Counted from the first letter of the stretch, positions 26,149-34,667 are shown. The stretch: 52,103 nucleotides of DNA from Synergistaceae bacterium (GCA_031272035.1 JAISUO010000077.1:1-52103), one strand, 5' to 3'. Translations and numbers: made by a program. Notes: generated from the sequence alone by a model not told the origin.

Positions 26149-27699
26149 TTATTTGCCGAATCCGATACCCCAGAACTTCGGCCAGATCAGAGCGCTGTCC
26201 CCGACTCCCTCGATTTTGGGCGAGTAGAGATAATACACGTAATGGAAGCCCGATTTCATGACGGGGATTTCCTCGTAGACCAGAGTCTGAATCTTTTCCC
26301 AAATTTCCTTGCGCTTCACCGGGTCTATAGTTTCGGAAAATTCTTTGGTGAGAGAACGTTTTTGCTCTGTCTTCCACCAGCCGGGATAAGCCTCGCTGAT
26401 GAACGTAAAGAGCGCCGGTTCCGGAATGAACCCGTGGGCGGTGAGGAAGAGGTCCCACTGTTCCGGGTCGGCCCGTTTCGAAACCAGAGTGGCCCAGTCG
26501 TAGACCTGAAGGTCGATATTGAATCCCGCGTCCCGAAGGTTCTGGGCCATGACGGTGCTGTAGTCGTAGTTGTACTGATAGGAAGTCGTGGTCATGTACC
26601 GGATTTTTTCTCCCTTGTAACCGGCTTCCTGAGCCAGTTTTTTGGCCAGCGCGACGTCGTGGACGTTGTAATTTTTGATCCCCGCCTCGGAGTACCAGGG
26701 CGTTGTGTCGGGCATAAGGGATCCGGACAGAATCCACAGGCCCCTCGGCCCAAACGCCGCGGCCTGACCGGCTTCGATGTTGAGAGCGGCGAGAAGGGCC
26801 TGACGCAGTTTGTAGTTGTCCTTCAAAACTCCGGCGGAGCTGTTTGCGAAGAGGAACACCTGGGTCGCGCCCTGGCTGAGGGTCGTTCTGACGGAAGAAT
26901 CCGCCTTCAGAGATTCGTACAGGTCTCCCGGAAGCTGTTCCGCGAAATCATAGTCTCCGGCCTTCACCCCGTTGACCCGGGTGCCCGGGTCGGGAACCGG
27001 AATGAAGCGCAGCTCGTCGAAGAGCGCCTCGCGTTTTCCCGCGTAACCGTCCTCAGGCTCGGTGCGGAAGACGTACTCGTCGAAGCGTTTCAGGCTGATG
27101 TATCGCCCGGGGTTGTGCTCGGCGAACTTATAGGGGCCAGTCCCGATGTACTCCTCCGGCGGGATGAAACCCTTGTCGGCTTTTTCCGCCACCGCTTTGG
27201 GATAAACCACAGGGCCGCCGTTGGTGAAGGCCAAAAGGTTCTTCCAGGGGGCGAAGGGCTGTTTGAACGTTAATTTAATCTGGTCCTGACCGATCTGTTC
27301 CATCTTGTCGATGTTGGAAAAGAGCACCGGACCCCTGGTGCCGAATTTGCTCCAGCGGGTCAGAGAGGCGATGACGTCTCCCGCGTCCAGGATTTTCCCG
27401 TTGTGGAATTTCACCCCTTCCCGCAGCGTAAGCACCACGGTTTTTCCGCCGTCCTGAATGTCTTCGGTTTTGACGAGAAGCGGTACGGGCTCATATTTGG
27501 CGTTGAAGCAATACAGACCTTCGAAAATATGCTGCGCAATCATCGTTCCCAGGTCGGAGGTGACCAGCTGCTGATCCAGCGACGGCGGTTCGTCGATCAT
27601 GGCGAAACGCAGCAGGCCGCCTTTCACCGGAGCCGCGCAGGCAGCCGCGGCGAGAGCGAACACCAGCGTCAGGGCCAATATCCACCTTTGTTTCCTCAT
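26149..27699 (-). CDS. dppA: peptide ABC transporter substrate-binding protein DppA (SBP family 5)
   Basis: 516 residues from ATG 27699, which starts a signal peptide (MRKQRWILALTLVFAL); the open frame extends upstream but only with non-family sequence. A Cys right after Ala-Ala-Ala-Ala could be a lipobox, although a normal signal-peptidase I site is also possible. GGLLRFAMIDEPPSLDQQL opens the mature protein and FNAKYEPVPLL, VKFHNGK and YIGTGPYKF follow, all standard for family 5 binding proteins. Given the deacylase in the operon, the cargo may be D-residue or N-acylated peptides. Confidence 0.9.
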   Translation of the reverse strand: MRKQRWILALTLVFALAAAACAAPVKGGLLRFAMIDEPPSLDQQLVTSDLGTMIAQHIFEGLYCFNAKYEPVPLLVKTEDIQDGGKTVVLTLREGVKFHNGKILDAGDVIASLTRWSKFGTRGPVLFSNIDKMEQIGQDQIKLTFKQPFAPWKNLLAFTNGGPVVYPKAVAEKADKGFIPPEEYIGTGPYKFAEHNPGRYISLKRFDEYVFRTEPEDGYAGKREALFDELRFIPVPDPGTRVNGVKAGDYDFAEQLPGDLYESLKADSSVRTTLSQGATQVFLFANSSAGVLKDNYKLRQALLAALNIEAGQAAAFGPRGLWILSGSLMPDTTPWYSEAGIKNYNVHDVALAKKLAQEAGYKGEKIRYMTTTSYQYNYDYSTVMAQNLRDAGFNIDLQVYDWATLVSKRADPEQWDLFLTAHGFIPEPALFTFISEAYPGWWKTEQKRSLTKEFSETIDPVKRKEIWEKIQTLVYEEIPVMKSGFHYVYYLYSPKIEGVGDSALIWPKFWGIGFGK

Positions 27700-27766
27700 T
27701 TTGCAACACCCTCTCTTTTTGTATGTCCAATTCGGAATGCAAATTCCGAAAAGGGGTTCCCGTTGT

Positions 27767-29377
27767 TTACGCCGGGTGAATCCGGATGCTCCTCCCGAGA
27801 ATTTTGCCGGTCGTTTTTCCATCCACGACGACGAACTGTCCGTTTTTCACGACGCGTTCCACGCCCTCCGAGGGGACGCGGGAATTTCTGTATTCGGCGC
27901 GATCAATGACGGTATTGGGATCGAAAAGCACCAGGTCCGCAAGCAGCCCCTCTTCAATCCGGCCCCTGTCCTTCAGCCGGAAGCGGATCGCCGGGTATCC
28001 CGTCATTTTTCGGATGGCCTCCTCCCAGGTGAAGAAACCCTTTTCCCGGACGTACCGGCCAAGAACCCTCGGATAGGTCCCGAAAGACCTCGGATGGGGA
28101 TTTCCGCTGGCAAGCGGTCCGGTCAGCGAGGAGGGCAGAGCGTCGGAGCCGATCATCGACAGATGGTGCTTCATGATGCGCTCCATGTCCTCCTCCGAGT
28201 GGGAGAGAATGACGATCGTCGCCTGAGCCTTTTCGGAGGCCACCAGGTCGAGATATCCGATCTCCGGAGCGACTCCGCGGGAGTCCGCTATTTCCTGCAG
28301 ACTGAGCCCCACAATGGATTTGTCGCTGCGGCAGGATCCGATCAGAATTCTGTCCCATCCGGTGTCTTTCGCGTGGTTGTCCCATCCGGGAAGGTCCCGT
28401 TTGAAATCCTCCAGAATGCGTTTGCGCTCGGAGGCGTCGGAAAGCCGTTCCAGAACTTTGGGGACGCCTCCGGCGTTTGCCCAGGGCGGCAGAAGAGAGG
28501 TGATGGCGTTGGAGCCCGCCGCATAGGGGTAAACGTCGCAGGTCACGTCGATGCCCTCTTTGATGGCGTCTTCCATCATCTTCAGGGTTTTCTCGGACCA
28601 GCCCCTGTAACGACGCATGACTTTGTGATGCGAGATGTGCAGCCGACAGCCGCTCTTTCGCGCGATTTCGATGGCCTCCCTTACGGCGTCCAGCAGGGAC
28701 CCCGCCTCCCCGCGGATGTGGCTGGTGTAGATTCCGTCGTATTTTGCGACGACGCGGCACAGTTCCGTGATTTCATCGGTAGAGGCGTAACAGCCCGGTG
28801 GAAAGATGAGCCCCGTGGAGAGCCCTGCGGCTCCGCTGGTCATGGCTTCTTCCACGTAATCCTTCATAAGGACCATCTCCGATGCCGTGGGCGCCCGGTC
28901 GTCAGTGCCCATGGCGGCCACCCGCAGCGTTCCGTGCCCCACCAGCTGAACCAGGTCCGTGATGTGACCGCGCCGGTCCAGCAGGTCCAGCATCTCTCCC
29001 ACGGTCTGCCAGGAGGGCTCCATCGGAATGCTGGAGGGAATCGATGCCGCCAGGTAGGGCAGGAGATCGTCGTAGTGGGCTTTGCTGATGGGGGCAGGGC
29101 TTTGTCCGCAGTTTCCAGCGACCTCCGTCGTCACGCCCTGCAGAACCTTAGCGTCCGGATTCGCCACGAACAGCGCCGCTCTGTCCGCGTGAGAGTGGGC
29201 GTCCACAAAGCCAGGGCAAAGGATTTTTCCCCCGGCGTCGATTTCGATTGTCGCGGGTTCGGGAAGATAGTTTCCAATGCGGGCAATCCTGTCTCCGGAA
29301 AGGGCGACGTCCGCTTCGTACCCCCTGGCGCCGCTGCCGTCGATCACCCGCGCGTTGCGAAAGACCACGTCATACAT
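27767..29377 (-). CDS. N-acyl-D-amino-acid deacylase (D-aminoacylase family amidohydrolase)
   Basis: 536 residues. The family hydrolyses N-acyl-D-amino acids with one or two zinc ions. Seen in order: DAHSHAD (HxH metal site), GNCG (the Cys ligand of D-aminoacylases), SHIRGE, HISHHK and MIGSDALPSS with the catalytic Asp, then the family C-terminal HPRSFGTYPRVLGRYVRE. ATG at 29377 follows AAGGAG. It lies directly upstream of dppA, so imported peptides or acyl amino acids are probably its substrates. Dipeptidase-like activity is the alternative within the family. Confidence 0.9.
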   Translation of the reverse strand: MYDVVFRNARVIDGSGARGYEADVALSGDRIARIGNYLPEPATIEIDAGGKILCPGFVDAHSHADRAALFVANPDAKVLQGVTTEVAGNCGQSPAPISKAHYDDLLPYLAASIPSSIPMEPSWQTVGEMLDLLDRRGHITDLVQLVGHGTLRVAAMGTDDRAPTASEMVLMKDYVEEAMTSGAAGLSTGLIFPPGCYASTDEITELCRVVAKYDGIYTSHIRGEAGSLLDAVREAIEIARKSGCRLHISHHKVMRRYRGWSEKTLKMMEDAIKEGIDVTCDVYPYAAGSNAITSLLPPWANAGGVPKVLERLSDASERKRILEDFKRDLPGWDNHAKDTGWDRILIGSCRSDKSIVGLSLQEIADSRGVAPEIGYLDLVASEKAQATIVILSHSEEDMERIMKHHLSMIGSDALPSSLTGPLASGNPHPRSFGTYPRVLGRYVREKGFFTWEEAIRKMTGYPAIRFRLKDRGRIEEGLLADLVLFDPNTVIDRAEYRNSRVPSEGVERVVKNGQFVVVDGKTTGKILGRSIRIHPA

Positions 29378-29408
29378 GAACAGTACAGTCTCCTTCCGGT
29401 TGAATCAG

Positions 29409-29428
29409 TTTACTTCAAATTGGTATCA
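29409..29428 (+). repeat. dispersed intergenic repeat, copy 3 (20-bp core)
   Basis: TTTACTTCAAATTGGTATCA occurs here in the 73-bp gap between the PLP-enzyme and deacylase genes. It matches the 3' half of the 43-bp copies at 10635-10677 and 41879-41921. Confidence 0.75.
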
Positions 29429-29450
29429 GCGCTTCCTGAAATCTTCCCGT

Positions 29451-30602
29451 TTACCCCGCCATTTCTTTTTCGATGGCTTCGAGACGCGAGGCGATGAGGT
29501 CAAATTCCCCGTCCCGCAGGGTCATGGGATTGACAAATATGCCGTCCTCGTCGGCGGCGACGGTGAAAATCGAGGGGTTCCCATCCGTCAGGCGCTTCAG
29601 AACCCAGGAGGAAATCGATTCGGAAAGAGGCTTCGGCGGTCTGAAACGGACGACGGCCTGGGCCATTGGCTGCCCGGCTTCATTGGGGAACACTCTTTCC
29701 ACGGAGGTGACCCGGCTGTTTTCGAAGCGTTTTTTGAGCGCCGCGATTCGTCCTTCGGCCCAGGCGTCTCTTTCCTGATGATTGTCCGCCACGTACTCCT
29801 CCACAGCCGACCAGAGCCCGACGATCTCCTCCCGGCCCACCTTGAACATCCGTCCCACGCCGTAGGTCGGGAAGGCCGTTTTCGCGACCCAGTTCATGAA
29901 TTCCCGCTTTCCCACCACAAGGCCGCTGGCCTGAGGGCCCTTCAGGTCCTTGCCTCCGCTGAAAATGCAGGCCGAAGCCCCTTTTTCCGTGATTTTCCAG
30001 AGGTTTTCCACCGGCGGGACCTGTGCCGCCGCGTCCACAATGACGGGAATGTCGTGCTTTTGCGCGATGGCCAGAGTTGCCTCCAGCGACAGCGCCCCCG
30101 GGGCGATCCATCCGCCGGGAGGCATGAAAAAATAGTAGATGGCCACGGTATTTTCCGTAAGAGAGAGCTCCAGATCGGATTCCGATGTGGGCAGAATGAG
30201 ATTGGGAAAACCGGGTTCCACCAGCTTTGTTCTCAGCAGCTGCACCGCCCAGTCGTAGGGGTTGCGGTGGGCTCTGTGGATGACGATTTCGCAATTGGCG
30301 ATCTGCTCTTTGGACAGGGAGGCGTGAGGGCGTCCGAAATATCTGGCGATGGCGGCGGCTCCCGTGATGTGGAGAGAACATGCGGCTCCGTTCGTCACGA
30401 AGGCCGCTTCGTTATGGGTCAGAGCGGCGAGGCGCTCGTGAACCTTCGCCTGAAGTTCCCGGATAATCACGTGACTTCGGGCCGCTTCCGCCATGGCTGC
30501 GATGGTTTTTTCGCTCATGCGGCTTCCTCCGGCCATCGTGTAGGTTCCCGCCGCGTTGATGACTTTTCTGACGCCAAGCTTCGCGTAAACGTCTTCAGAC
30601 AA
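29451..30602 (-). CDS. SelA/DgaE-like PLP-dependent enzyme
   Basis: 383 residues of the fold-type I PLP family that includes selenocysteine synthase and D-glucosaminate-6-phosphate ammonia-lyase. GVRKVINAAGTYTMAGGS is the usual N-terminus; SGGKDLKGPQASG carries the PLP lysine, with VDAAAQ as the cofactor Asp. No tRNA-Sec gene or SelB is nearby, so selenocysteine synthesis is unlikely. Next to a D-aminoacylase it may deaminate or racemise a D-amino acid, which is inference. It starts with TTG at 30602, supported by GGGGG 7 nt upstream, and is the first gene of the peptide operon. Confidence 0.78.
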   Translation of the reverse strand: MSEDVYAKLGVRKVINAAGTYTMAGGSRMSEKTIAAMAEAARSHVIIRELQAKVHERLAALTHNEAAFVTNGAACSLHITGAAAIARYFGRPHASLSKEQIANCEIVIHRAHRNPYDWAVQLLRTKLVEPGFPNLILPTSESDLELSLTENTVAIYYFFMPPGGWIAPGALSLEATLAIAQKHDIPVIVDAAAQVPPVENLWKITEKGASACIFSGGKDLKGPQASGLVVGKREFMNWVAKTAFPTYGVGRMFKVGREEIVGLWSAVEEYVADNHQERDAWAEGRIAALKKRFENSRVTSVERVFPNEAGQPMAQAVVRFRPPKPLSESISSWVLKRLTDGNPSIFTVAADEDGIFVNPMTLRDGEFDLIASRLEAIEKEMAG

Positions 30603-30621
30603 AAGAAAGCCCCCTTTTAAT

Positions 30622-30649
30622 TCAATGCCATCCGGTCAATGCCATCAGG
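30622..30649. repeat. 14-bp tandem duplication
   Basis: TCAATGCCATCCGG (30622-30635) is followed directly by TCAATGCCATCAGG (30636-30649), 13 of 14 identical, in the leader of the PLP-enzyme operon. Confidence 0.85.
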
Positions 30650-30686
30650 AACGCGCCGGGCCGTCTCTATAAAATTATTTAAAATA

Positions 30687-30710
30687 ATGAACACTAAAAT
30701 GAACACTGGA
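30687..30710. repeat. 12-bp tandem duplication
   Basis: ATGAACACTAAA and ATGAACACTGGA are adjacent 12-bp units (10 of 12 identical). Confidence 0.7.
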
Positions 30711-30753
30711 ATCATTCTACCACAGTCGGGTTATCGAACTTATGTCATTGAGA

Positions 30754-30809
30754 GTGCAAGAAGGAAAGTGCGAGAAGGAGAGTGTGAGAAGAAGAGTGCG
30801 AGAAAATTT
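30754..30809 (+). repeat. four tandem 14-bp units upstream of the Rrf2 regulator promoter
   Basis: Units begin at 30754, 30768, 30782 and 30796 and follow GTGYRAGAAGRARA (last unit degenerates to GTGCGAGAAAAT). The array ends 4 bp before the -35 hexamer at 30814, a position suited to regulator binding or simply a slippage product. Confidence 0.85.
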
Positions 30810-30813
30810 CGTC

Positions 30814-30841
30814 TTGCCGTTCGGGTTGTTTTTGGTAGAAT
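30814..30841 (+). promoter_or_regulatory. candidate promoter of the Rrf2 regulator
   Basis: TTGCCG (30814-30819), 16-nt spacer, TAGAAT (30836-30841), about 85 nt before the regulator ATG. Confidence 0.5.
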
Positions 30842-30928
30842 CCATATATGAATAGTGGGATAATTAGATAACAGATGGAGAAGAAAGATAAAGAAGAAAA
30901 ATATTTGCCGCGTGAGGGAGGAAAAGCT

Positions 30929-31369
30929 ATGAAAATATCGACGAAAGGGAGATACGCTCTGCGAATGTTGCTGGATCTGGCGGAACATCAGGATGAGGGA
31001 TATATTTCACTGAAGGACGTGGCCGAAAGACAGAACATTTCAAAAAACTATCTGGAGCAGATCATCACCCTGCTGAAAAATACCGATATGCTGCGGACCA
31101 CCCGCGGTTCTCAGGGCGGGTACAAACTGGCGAAGCCCCCTTCGCAGTACACGGTGGGGGAAATCCTTCGCATCACGGAGGGAAACCTCGCCCCTGTAGC
31201 CTGTCTGGTGGACGATGTCAATGAATGCGAGCGCAGTTCCTTCTGTATGACCGTCGGTATCTGGCGAGAGTTGGGGAAAGTCATAGAAGATTATTTGAAC
31301 GGGATCACCCTCCAGAGTATTCTGGACAAACATCACAACCTCGACGTTGCCGATCAGTATTGCATATAA
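30929..31369 (+). CDS. Rrf2/IscR-family transcriptional regulator
   Basis: 146 residues; start at ATG 30929 (MKISTKGRYALRMLLDLA, the classic family N-terminus) behind GGGAGGA, not at the earlier in-frame Met. The winged helix includes NISKNYLEQIITLLK and the wing RGSQGGYKL. Three cysteines, Cys92, Cys100 and Cys106, sit where IscR has its Fe-S ligands (92, 98, 104), with spacing x7/x5 instead of x5/x5; the IscR ligand His107 is not conserved. It stands directly upstream of cysK, mnmA and larE, so it probably senses Fe-S or cysteine status and controls sulfur genes, combining IscR-like ligands with a CymR-like genetic context. Confidence 0.88.
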   Translation: MKISTKGRYALRMLLDLAEHQDEGYISLKDVAERQNISKNYLEQIITLLKNTDMLRTTRGSQGGYKLAKPPSQYTVGEILRITEGNLAPVACLVDDVNECERSSFCMTVGIWRELGKVIEDYLNGITLQSILDKHHNLDVADQYCI

Positions 31370-31423
31370 AGTGAGCGCTGCGGGCTCGGGCATATTTTGA
31401 AACGCGCAATTTTGAGTATGCTC

Positions 31424-31452
31424 TTGACAGCGCACGCTTCTGCTTTTATATT
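31424..31452 (+). promoter_or_regulatory. strong sigma-70 promoter of cysK
   Basis: Consensus TTGACA (31424-31429), 17-nt spacer, TATATT (31447-31452), placed between the Rrf2 regulator and cysK. It implies a leader of about 220 nt before the cysK ATG. Confidence 0.8.
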
Positions 31453-31480
31453 ATAACCAACTAAAAACATAAGATTTATA
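31449..31480 (+). promoter_or_regulatory. imperfect inverted repeat over the cysK -10, candidate Rrf2 operator
   Basis: TATAACC and GATTTATA flank an A-rich centre from the -10 to about +25. Placement over the start site suggests repression by the adjacent regulator. No footprint-grade consensus is claimed. Confidence 0.35.
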
Positions 31481-31683
31481 GGATTGAGCCTGACGGGGTT
31501 GCTCTCCAGGGGAGACGAGGGGAGGGAAGAAGGTGCTCGTTTTTATGCGAAAACTCCTGTTTTCTGAAATTTGCACTGGACGGAACTGCTGTTGCGGCAA
31601 GAGTCGTGTTTTGTTTGTGCCGATTCGGGACGCCAGGTACGTCGTACAAAAATTTTGAGAACACAAAAAGGAGATCGTTCTGA
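31481..31683 (+). other. long untranslated leader of cysK
   Basis: About 200 nt between the promoter and cysK. It contains purine-rich text (GGGGAGACGAGGGGAGGG) but no T-box GGUGG element, S-box start or U-tailed terminator that I could recognise. The ribosome site AAGGAG is 10 nt before the ATG. Confidence 0.4.
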
Positions 31684-32613
31684 ATGCCCATCTATTCGAA
31701 AATTACGGATTTAATAGGAAAGACGCCCCTCCTGGAACTTGGACGCTACAGCGAGAAGCAGGGACTGCCCGTGAAAATTGTGGGAAAGCTGGAATATTTC
31801 AACCCGGCGGGAAGCGTCAAGGACCGCATCGCCAAAGCGATGGTGGACGAGGCGGAGGTAAAGGGGATCCTGAAACCGGATTCGGTCATCATCGAGCCCA
31901 CCAGCGGGAACACCGGCATCGGGCTTGCCGCCGTCGCCGCGGCCCGGGGCTATCGGATCATCCTGACCATGCCGGAGACCATGAGCGTCGAGCGCCGCAA
32001 CCTTTTGAAGGCCTACGGCGCGGAGCTGGTGCTCACCGAGGGCGCGAAGGGAATGAAGGGCGCCATCGCGAAGGCCGAAGAACTGGCCCGATCTACGCCC
32101 CACAGCTTTATCCCCAGTCAGTTTACGAACCTGGCCAACCCCAAAATTCACAGAGAGACGACGGGGCCGGAGATCTGGCAGGACACGGATGGAAAGGTGG
32201 ACGTGTTCATCTCCGGCATCGGCACAGGCGGAACGATTACGGGCGCGGGGCAGTTTCTGAAGTCGAAAAAGCCCTCCGTTCACGTTGTGGCCGTGGAGCC
32301 CGCGGGGTCTCCCGTGCTGTCCAAAGGGACTCCCGGGACTCACAAGATTCAGGGCATCGGAGCGGGGTTCGTCCCTGAGGTGCTGGATACGGCTGTTTAC
32401 GACGAAATCATCCCCGTGGAGGACGAAAAGGCCTTCGAAACGGGGCGGCTGATCGCCAGGACGGAAGGGCTTCTGGTGGGGATTTCCTCGGGAGCGGCGG
32501 TGTGGGCTGCCGTCCAGATCGCGAAACGTCCCGAATTTGCGGGAAAACTGATCGTGGCGCTGCTGCCGGATACGGGGGAGCGTTATCTTTCCACACCCAT
32601 GTTTGCGGGGTAG
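31684..32613 (+). CDS. cysK: cysteine synthase (O-acetylserine sulfhydrylase)
   Basis: 309 residues, the normal length. PLP-dependent replacement of acetate in O-acetylserine by sulfide to make cysteine. Motifs: NPAGSVKDR with the PLP lysine, [11 protein letters not shown] for substrate, [10 protein letters not shown] for the phosphate, and GISSGAA near the C-terminus. Preceded by its own strong promoter and the Rrf2 regulator, followed by the tRNA thiolase gene, so cysteine supply and sulfur transfer are probably co-regulated. No cysE is in the window. Confidence 0.93.
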   Translation: MPIYSKITDLIGKTPLLELGRYSEKQGLPVKIVGKLEYFNPAGSVKDRIAKAMVDEAEVKGILKPDSVIIEPTSGNTGIGLAAVAAARGYRIILTMPETMSVERRNLLKAYGAELVLTEGAKGMKGAIAKAEELARSTPHSFIPSQFTNLANPKIHRETTGPEIWQDTDGKVDVFISGIGTGGTITGAGQFLKSKKPSVHVVAVEPAGSPVLSKGTPGTHKIQGIGAGFVPEVLDTAVYDEIIPVEDEKAFETGRLIARTEGLLVGISSGAAVWAAVQIAKRPEFAGKLIVALLPDTGERYLSTPMFAG

Positions 32614-32736
32614 CCAAACTCTTTTTGGGGTGGCCTTGGCTTGTCGTAAAAAAACGTTATACTGTATCCGGTCGCCTTGGACGCGGCCGGAAGGGACGAA
32701 TCGAAAATACGGACATCAGGTATCAATAAAAAAGCC

Positions 32737-33846
32737 ATGATTGCCATGAGCGGGGGAGTGGACAGCTCTGTCGCCGCCAGCCTGATGAAAGATCAGGGGT
32801 TTGAATGCCTGGGCGTTACCATGAAACTGTTTTCGAACGAAGATGTCGGGCTCGAAAGGGATGACACCTGCTGTTCGGCGAAGGACACGGACGACGCCCG
32901 GGCTGTGGCTTATCGTATGGGAATTCCTCATTATGTTTTCAATTTTTCGGAGGACTTCAACAAAGAGGTCATTCAGCGTTTTACGGAGTCCTGGGAAAAC
33001 GGACGAACTCCAAATCCCTGTATCGACTGCAATCGTTTCATCAAATTTGAAAAACTTCTCAGACGAGCCCGGGAGCTGGATTGCAGTTATCTGGTGACCG
33101 GGCATTACGCGCGAATCGAGCGCGAAGGACATCGCTTCTTCCTTAAAAAAGCACTGGACGCCGCAAAGGATCAGAGCTATTTCCTGTATTCTCTGACGCA
33201 GGAGGAGCTGGCACGAATTCTTTTTCCGCTGGGAAATCTGACGAAAAAAGAAGTTCGGAAAATAGCGGAGATGAAGGGATTTGTCAACGCTCAGAAACGG
33301 GAGAGCCAGGACGTCTGTTTTGTCATGGATGGCGACTATGCCCGTTTTGTGGAGCAGTATACGGGCAGACGCGGCGAAAGCGGAAATTTCGTGGATTCTT
33401 TGGGCAACGTCCTCGGCGGGCACAAGGGCCTGATCCGCTACACCATCGGCCAGCGCAGAGGGTTGGGAATCGCCTCCACGCGGCGCCTTTACGTCTGCGG
33501 CAAAAACGAACGGGACAACACGGTGACGCTGGGCGGCGAGGAGGATTTGTACGCGAGACTTCTGTATGCGAAGGACCTTGTGTGGACCGCCGGAGAGGTC
33601 CCCCGGGGGCCCCTGAAAGTGGGAGTGAAGACGGGCTACCGGCGGACCGAGCGGCGGGGGACGATTGAACGGGTGGGAGAAGACCGGCTGCGCGTCGAGT
33701 TTGAGGAACCGCAGAAGATGACGTCGCCCGGTCAGGCGGTGGTTTTTTACGAGGGAGATTTGGTCCTGGGCGGAGGAACGATTTCCGAAATGAAACCAGG
33801 TCTCTCGACGACAGACGATATTAATTATGGAGAAGGGTTGGCATAA
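32737..33846 (+). CDS. mnmA: tRNA-specific 2-thiouridylase
   Basis: 369 residues from ATG 32737; the frame also has a TTG at 32677, and no candidate has a good ribosome site, so the start is uncertain. MnmA adenylates U34 of Lys/Glu/Gln tRNAs and inserts sulfur. Seen: the PP-loop AMSGGVDSSVAA, catalytic cysteines in NPCIDCN and in SQDVCFV, GHYARIE, and YTIGQRRGLG. Its stop overlaps the larE start (TAATG). No cysteine desulfurase gene is in the window to donate sulfur. Confidence 0.92.
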   Translation: MIAMSGGVDSSVAASLMKDQGFECLGVTMKLFSNEDVGLERDDTCCSAKDTDDARAVAYRMGIPHYVFNFSEDFNKEVIQRFTESWENGRTPNPCIDCNRFIKFEKLLRRARELDCSYLVTGHYARIEREGHRFFLKKALDAAKDQSYFLYSLTQEELARILFPLGNLTKKEVRKIAEMKGFVNAQKRESQDVCFVMDGDYARFVEQYTGRRGESGNFVDSLGNVLGGHKGLIRYTIGQRRGLGIASTRRLYVCGKNERDNTVTLGGEEDLYARLLYAKDLVWTAGEVPRGPLKVGVKTGYRRTERRGTIERVGEDRLRVEFEEPQKMTSPGQAVVFYEGDLVLGGGTISEMKPGLSTTDDINYGEGLA

Positions 33847-34667
33847 TGGATTTCCACTGTAAATACGAAAATCTGAAGCAGTATCTCTCGGAGCTGGGAA
33901 GTGTGGCCGTGGCCTTTTCCGGAGGGGTGGACTCCACCTTTCTTCTGAAAACGGCTCACGATGTACTGGGAGACCGAGCCATCGCGGTCACTGCGCGATC
34001 CTGCTCCTTTCCCGAGCGGGAACTTCGGGAGGCGAAGGCGTTTTGCGAGAAGGAAAACATCACCCACGTTATCTGTGACTCCGAAGAGCTGGATATTGAC
34101 GGGTTTTCCATGAACCCGACCAACCGCTGTTATCTGTGCAAGAACGAGCTGTTCACCAAAATATGGGAAGTGGCCCGGGAACGCGGAATCGCCAACGTGG
34201 CCGAGGGTTCCAACATGGATGACAACGGGGATTACCGACCGGGTCTGACCGCCGTGGCGGAACAGGGCGTCGCCAGCCCTCTGCGTCACGCGGAGCTGTA
34301 CAAGGCGGAAATCCGTTCCCTCTCCTGGGAAATGGGGCTTCCCACCTGGAATAAACAGGCTTTTGCCTGCCTCTCCTCCCGTTTTCCCTACGGAGAGGAG
34401 ATCACGCCGGAACGGCTTCGCATGGTGGATCGGGCGGAACAGCTTCTCCTGGACCTGGGGATCAGGCAGGTGCGGGTGCGCCACCACGGAAATTCCGCCC
34501 GGATCGAAACCGACGAGGAAGGCTTCACTCTCCTCATGGACCGGAAGGTGAGGGAAACGCTCTACGCGCAGTTCAGGGAAATCGGTTACGCCTACGTCTC
34601 TCTGGATCTTTTGGGGTATCGCACGGGCAGCATGAACGAAACGCTGGAAAAAACTTCGGTGGCGTAA
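33846..34667 (+). CDS. larE: LarE-type ATP-dependent sulfur transferase (nickel-pincer cofactor synthesis)
   Basis: 273 residues. LarE adenylates the carboxylates of a nicotinate-derived precursor and inserts sulfur, an essential step in making the nickel-pincer nucleotide of lactate racemase-type enzymes. PP-loop AFSGGVDST at 23-31. Cysteines Cys95 and Cys98 (CYLC) and Cys175 (ACLSSRFPYG) match the three-Cys, [4Fe-4S] class known from Thermotoga rather than the single sacrificial Cys of Lactobacillus. TAATG overlap with mnmA couples translation. LarB and LarC are not in this window, but a LarA-like gene is at 44013-45281. Confidence 0.85.
   Translation: MDFHCKYENLKQYLSELGSVAVAFSGGVDSTFLLKTAHDVLGDRAIAVTARSCSFPERELREAKAFCEKENITHVICDSEELDIDGFSMNPTNRCYLCKNELFTKIWEVARERGIANVAEGSNMDDNGDYRPGLTAVAEQGVASPLRHAELYKAEIRSLSWEMGLPTWNKQAFACLSSRFPYGEEITPERLRMVDRAEQLLLDLGIRQVRVRHHGNSARIETDEEGFTLLMDRKVRETLYAQFREIGYAYVSLDLLGYRTGSMNETLEKTSVA

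Larger units (their letters stand above)
30603..30928. promoter_or_regulatory. divergent intergenic region rich in short tandem repeats
   Basis: This 326-bp gap between the leftward PLP-enzyme operon and the rightward Rrf2 regulator holds three separate microduplications (30622-30649, 30687-30710, 30754-30809) and an Rrf2-side promoter (30814-30841). A -10-like TATAGA for the leftward operon lies near 30666-30671 (minus strand), with a poor -35. No gene was seen in it. Confidence 0.6.

Noticed and set aside
29451-30602. Selenocysteine synthase (SelA)
   Set aside because: Size and motifs fit the DgaE/SelA-like metabolic branch, the neighbours are peptide and D-amino-acid genes, and no selB or tRNA-Sec is present in the window.
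31481-31683. T-box or SAM riboswitch upstream of cysK
   Set aside because: No T-box antiterminator motif, no S-box start and no U-tailed terminator could be recognised.
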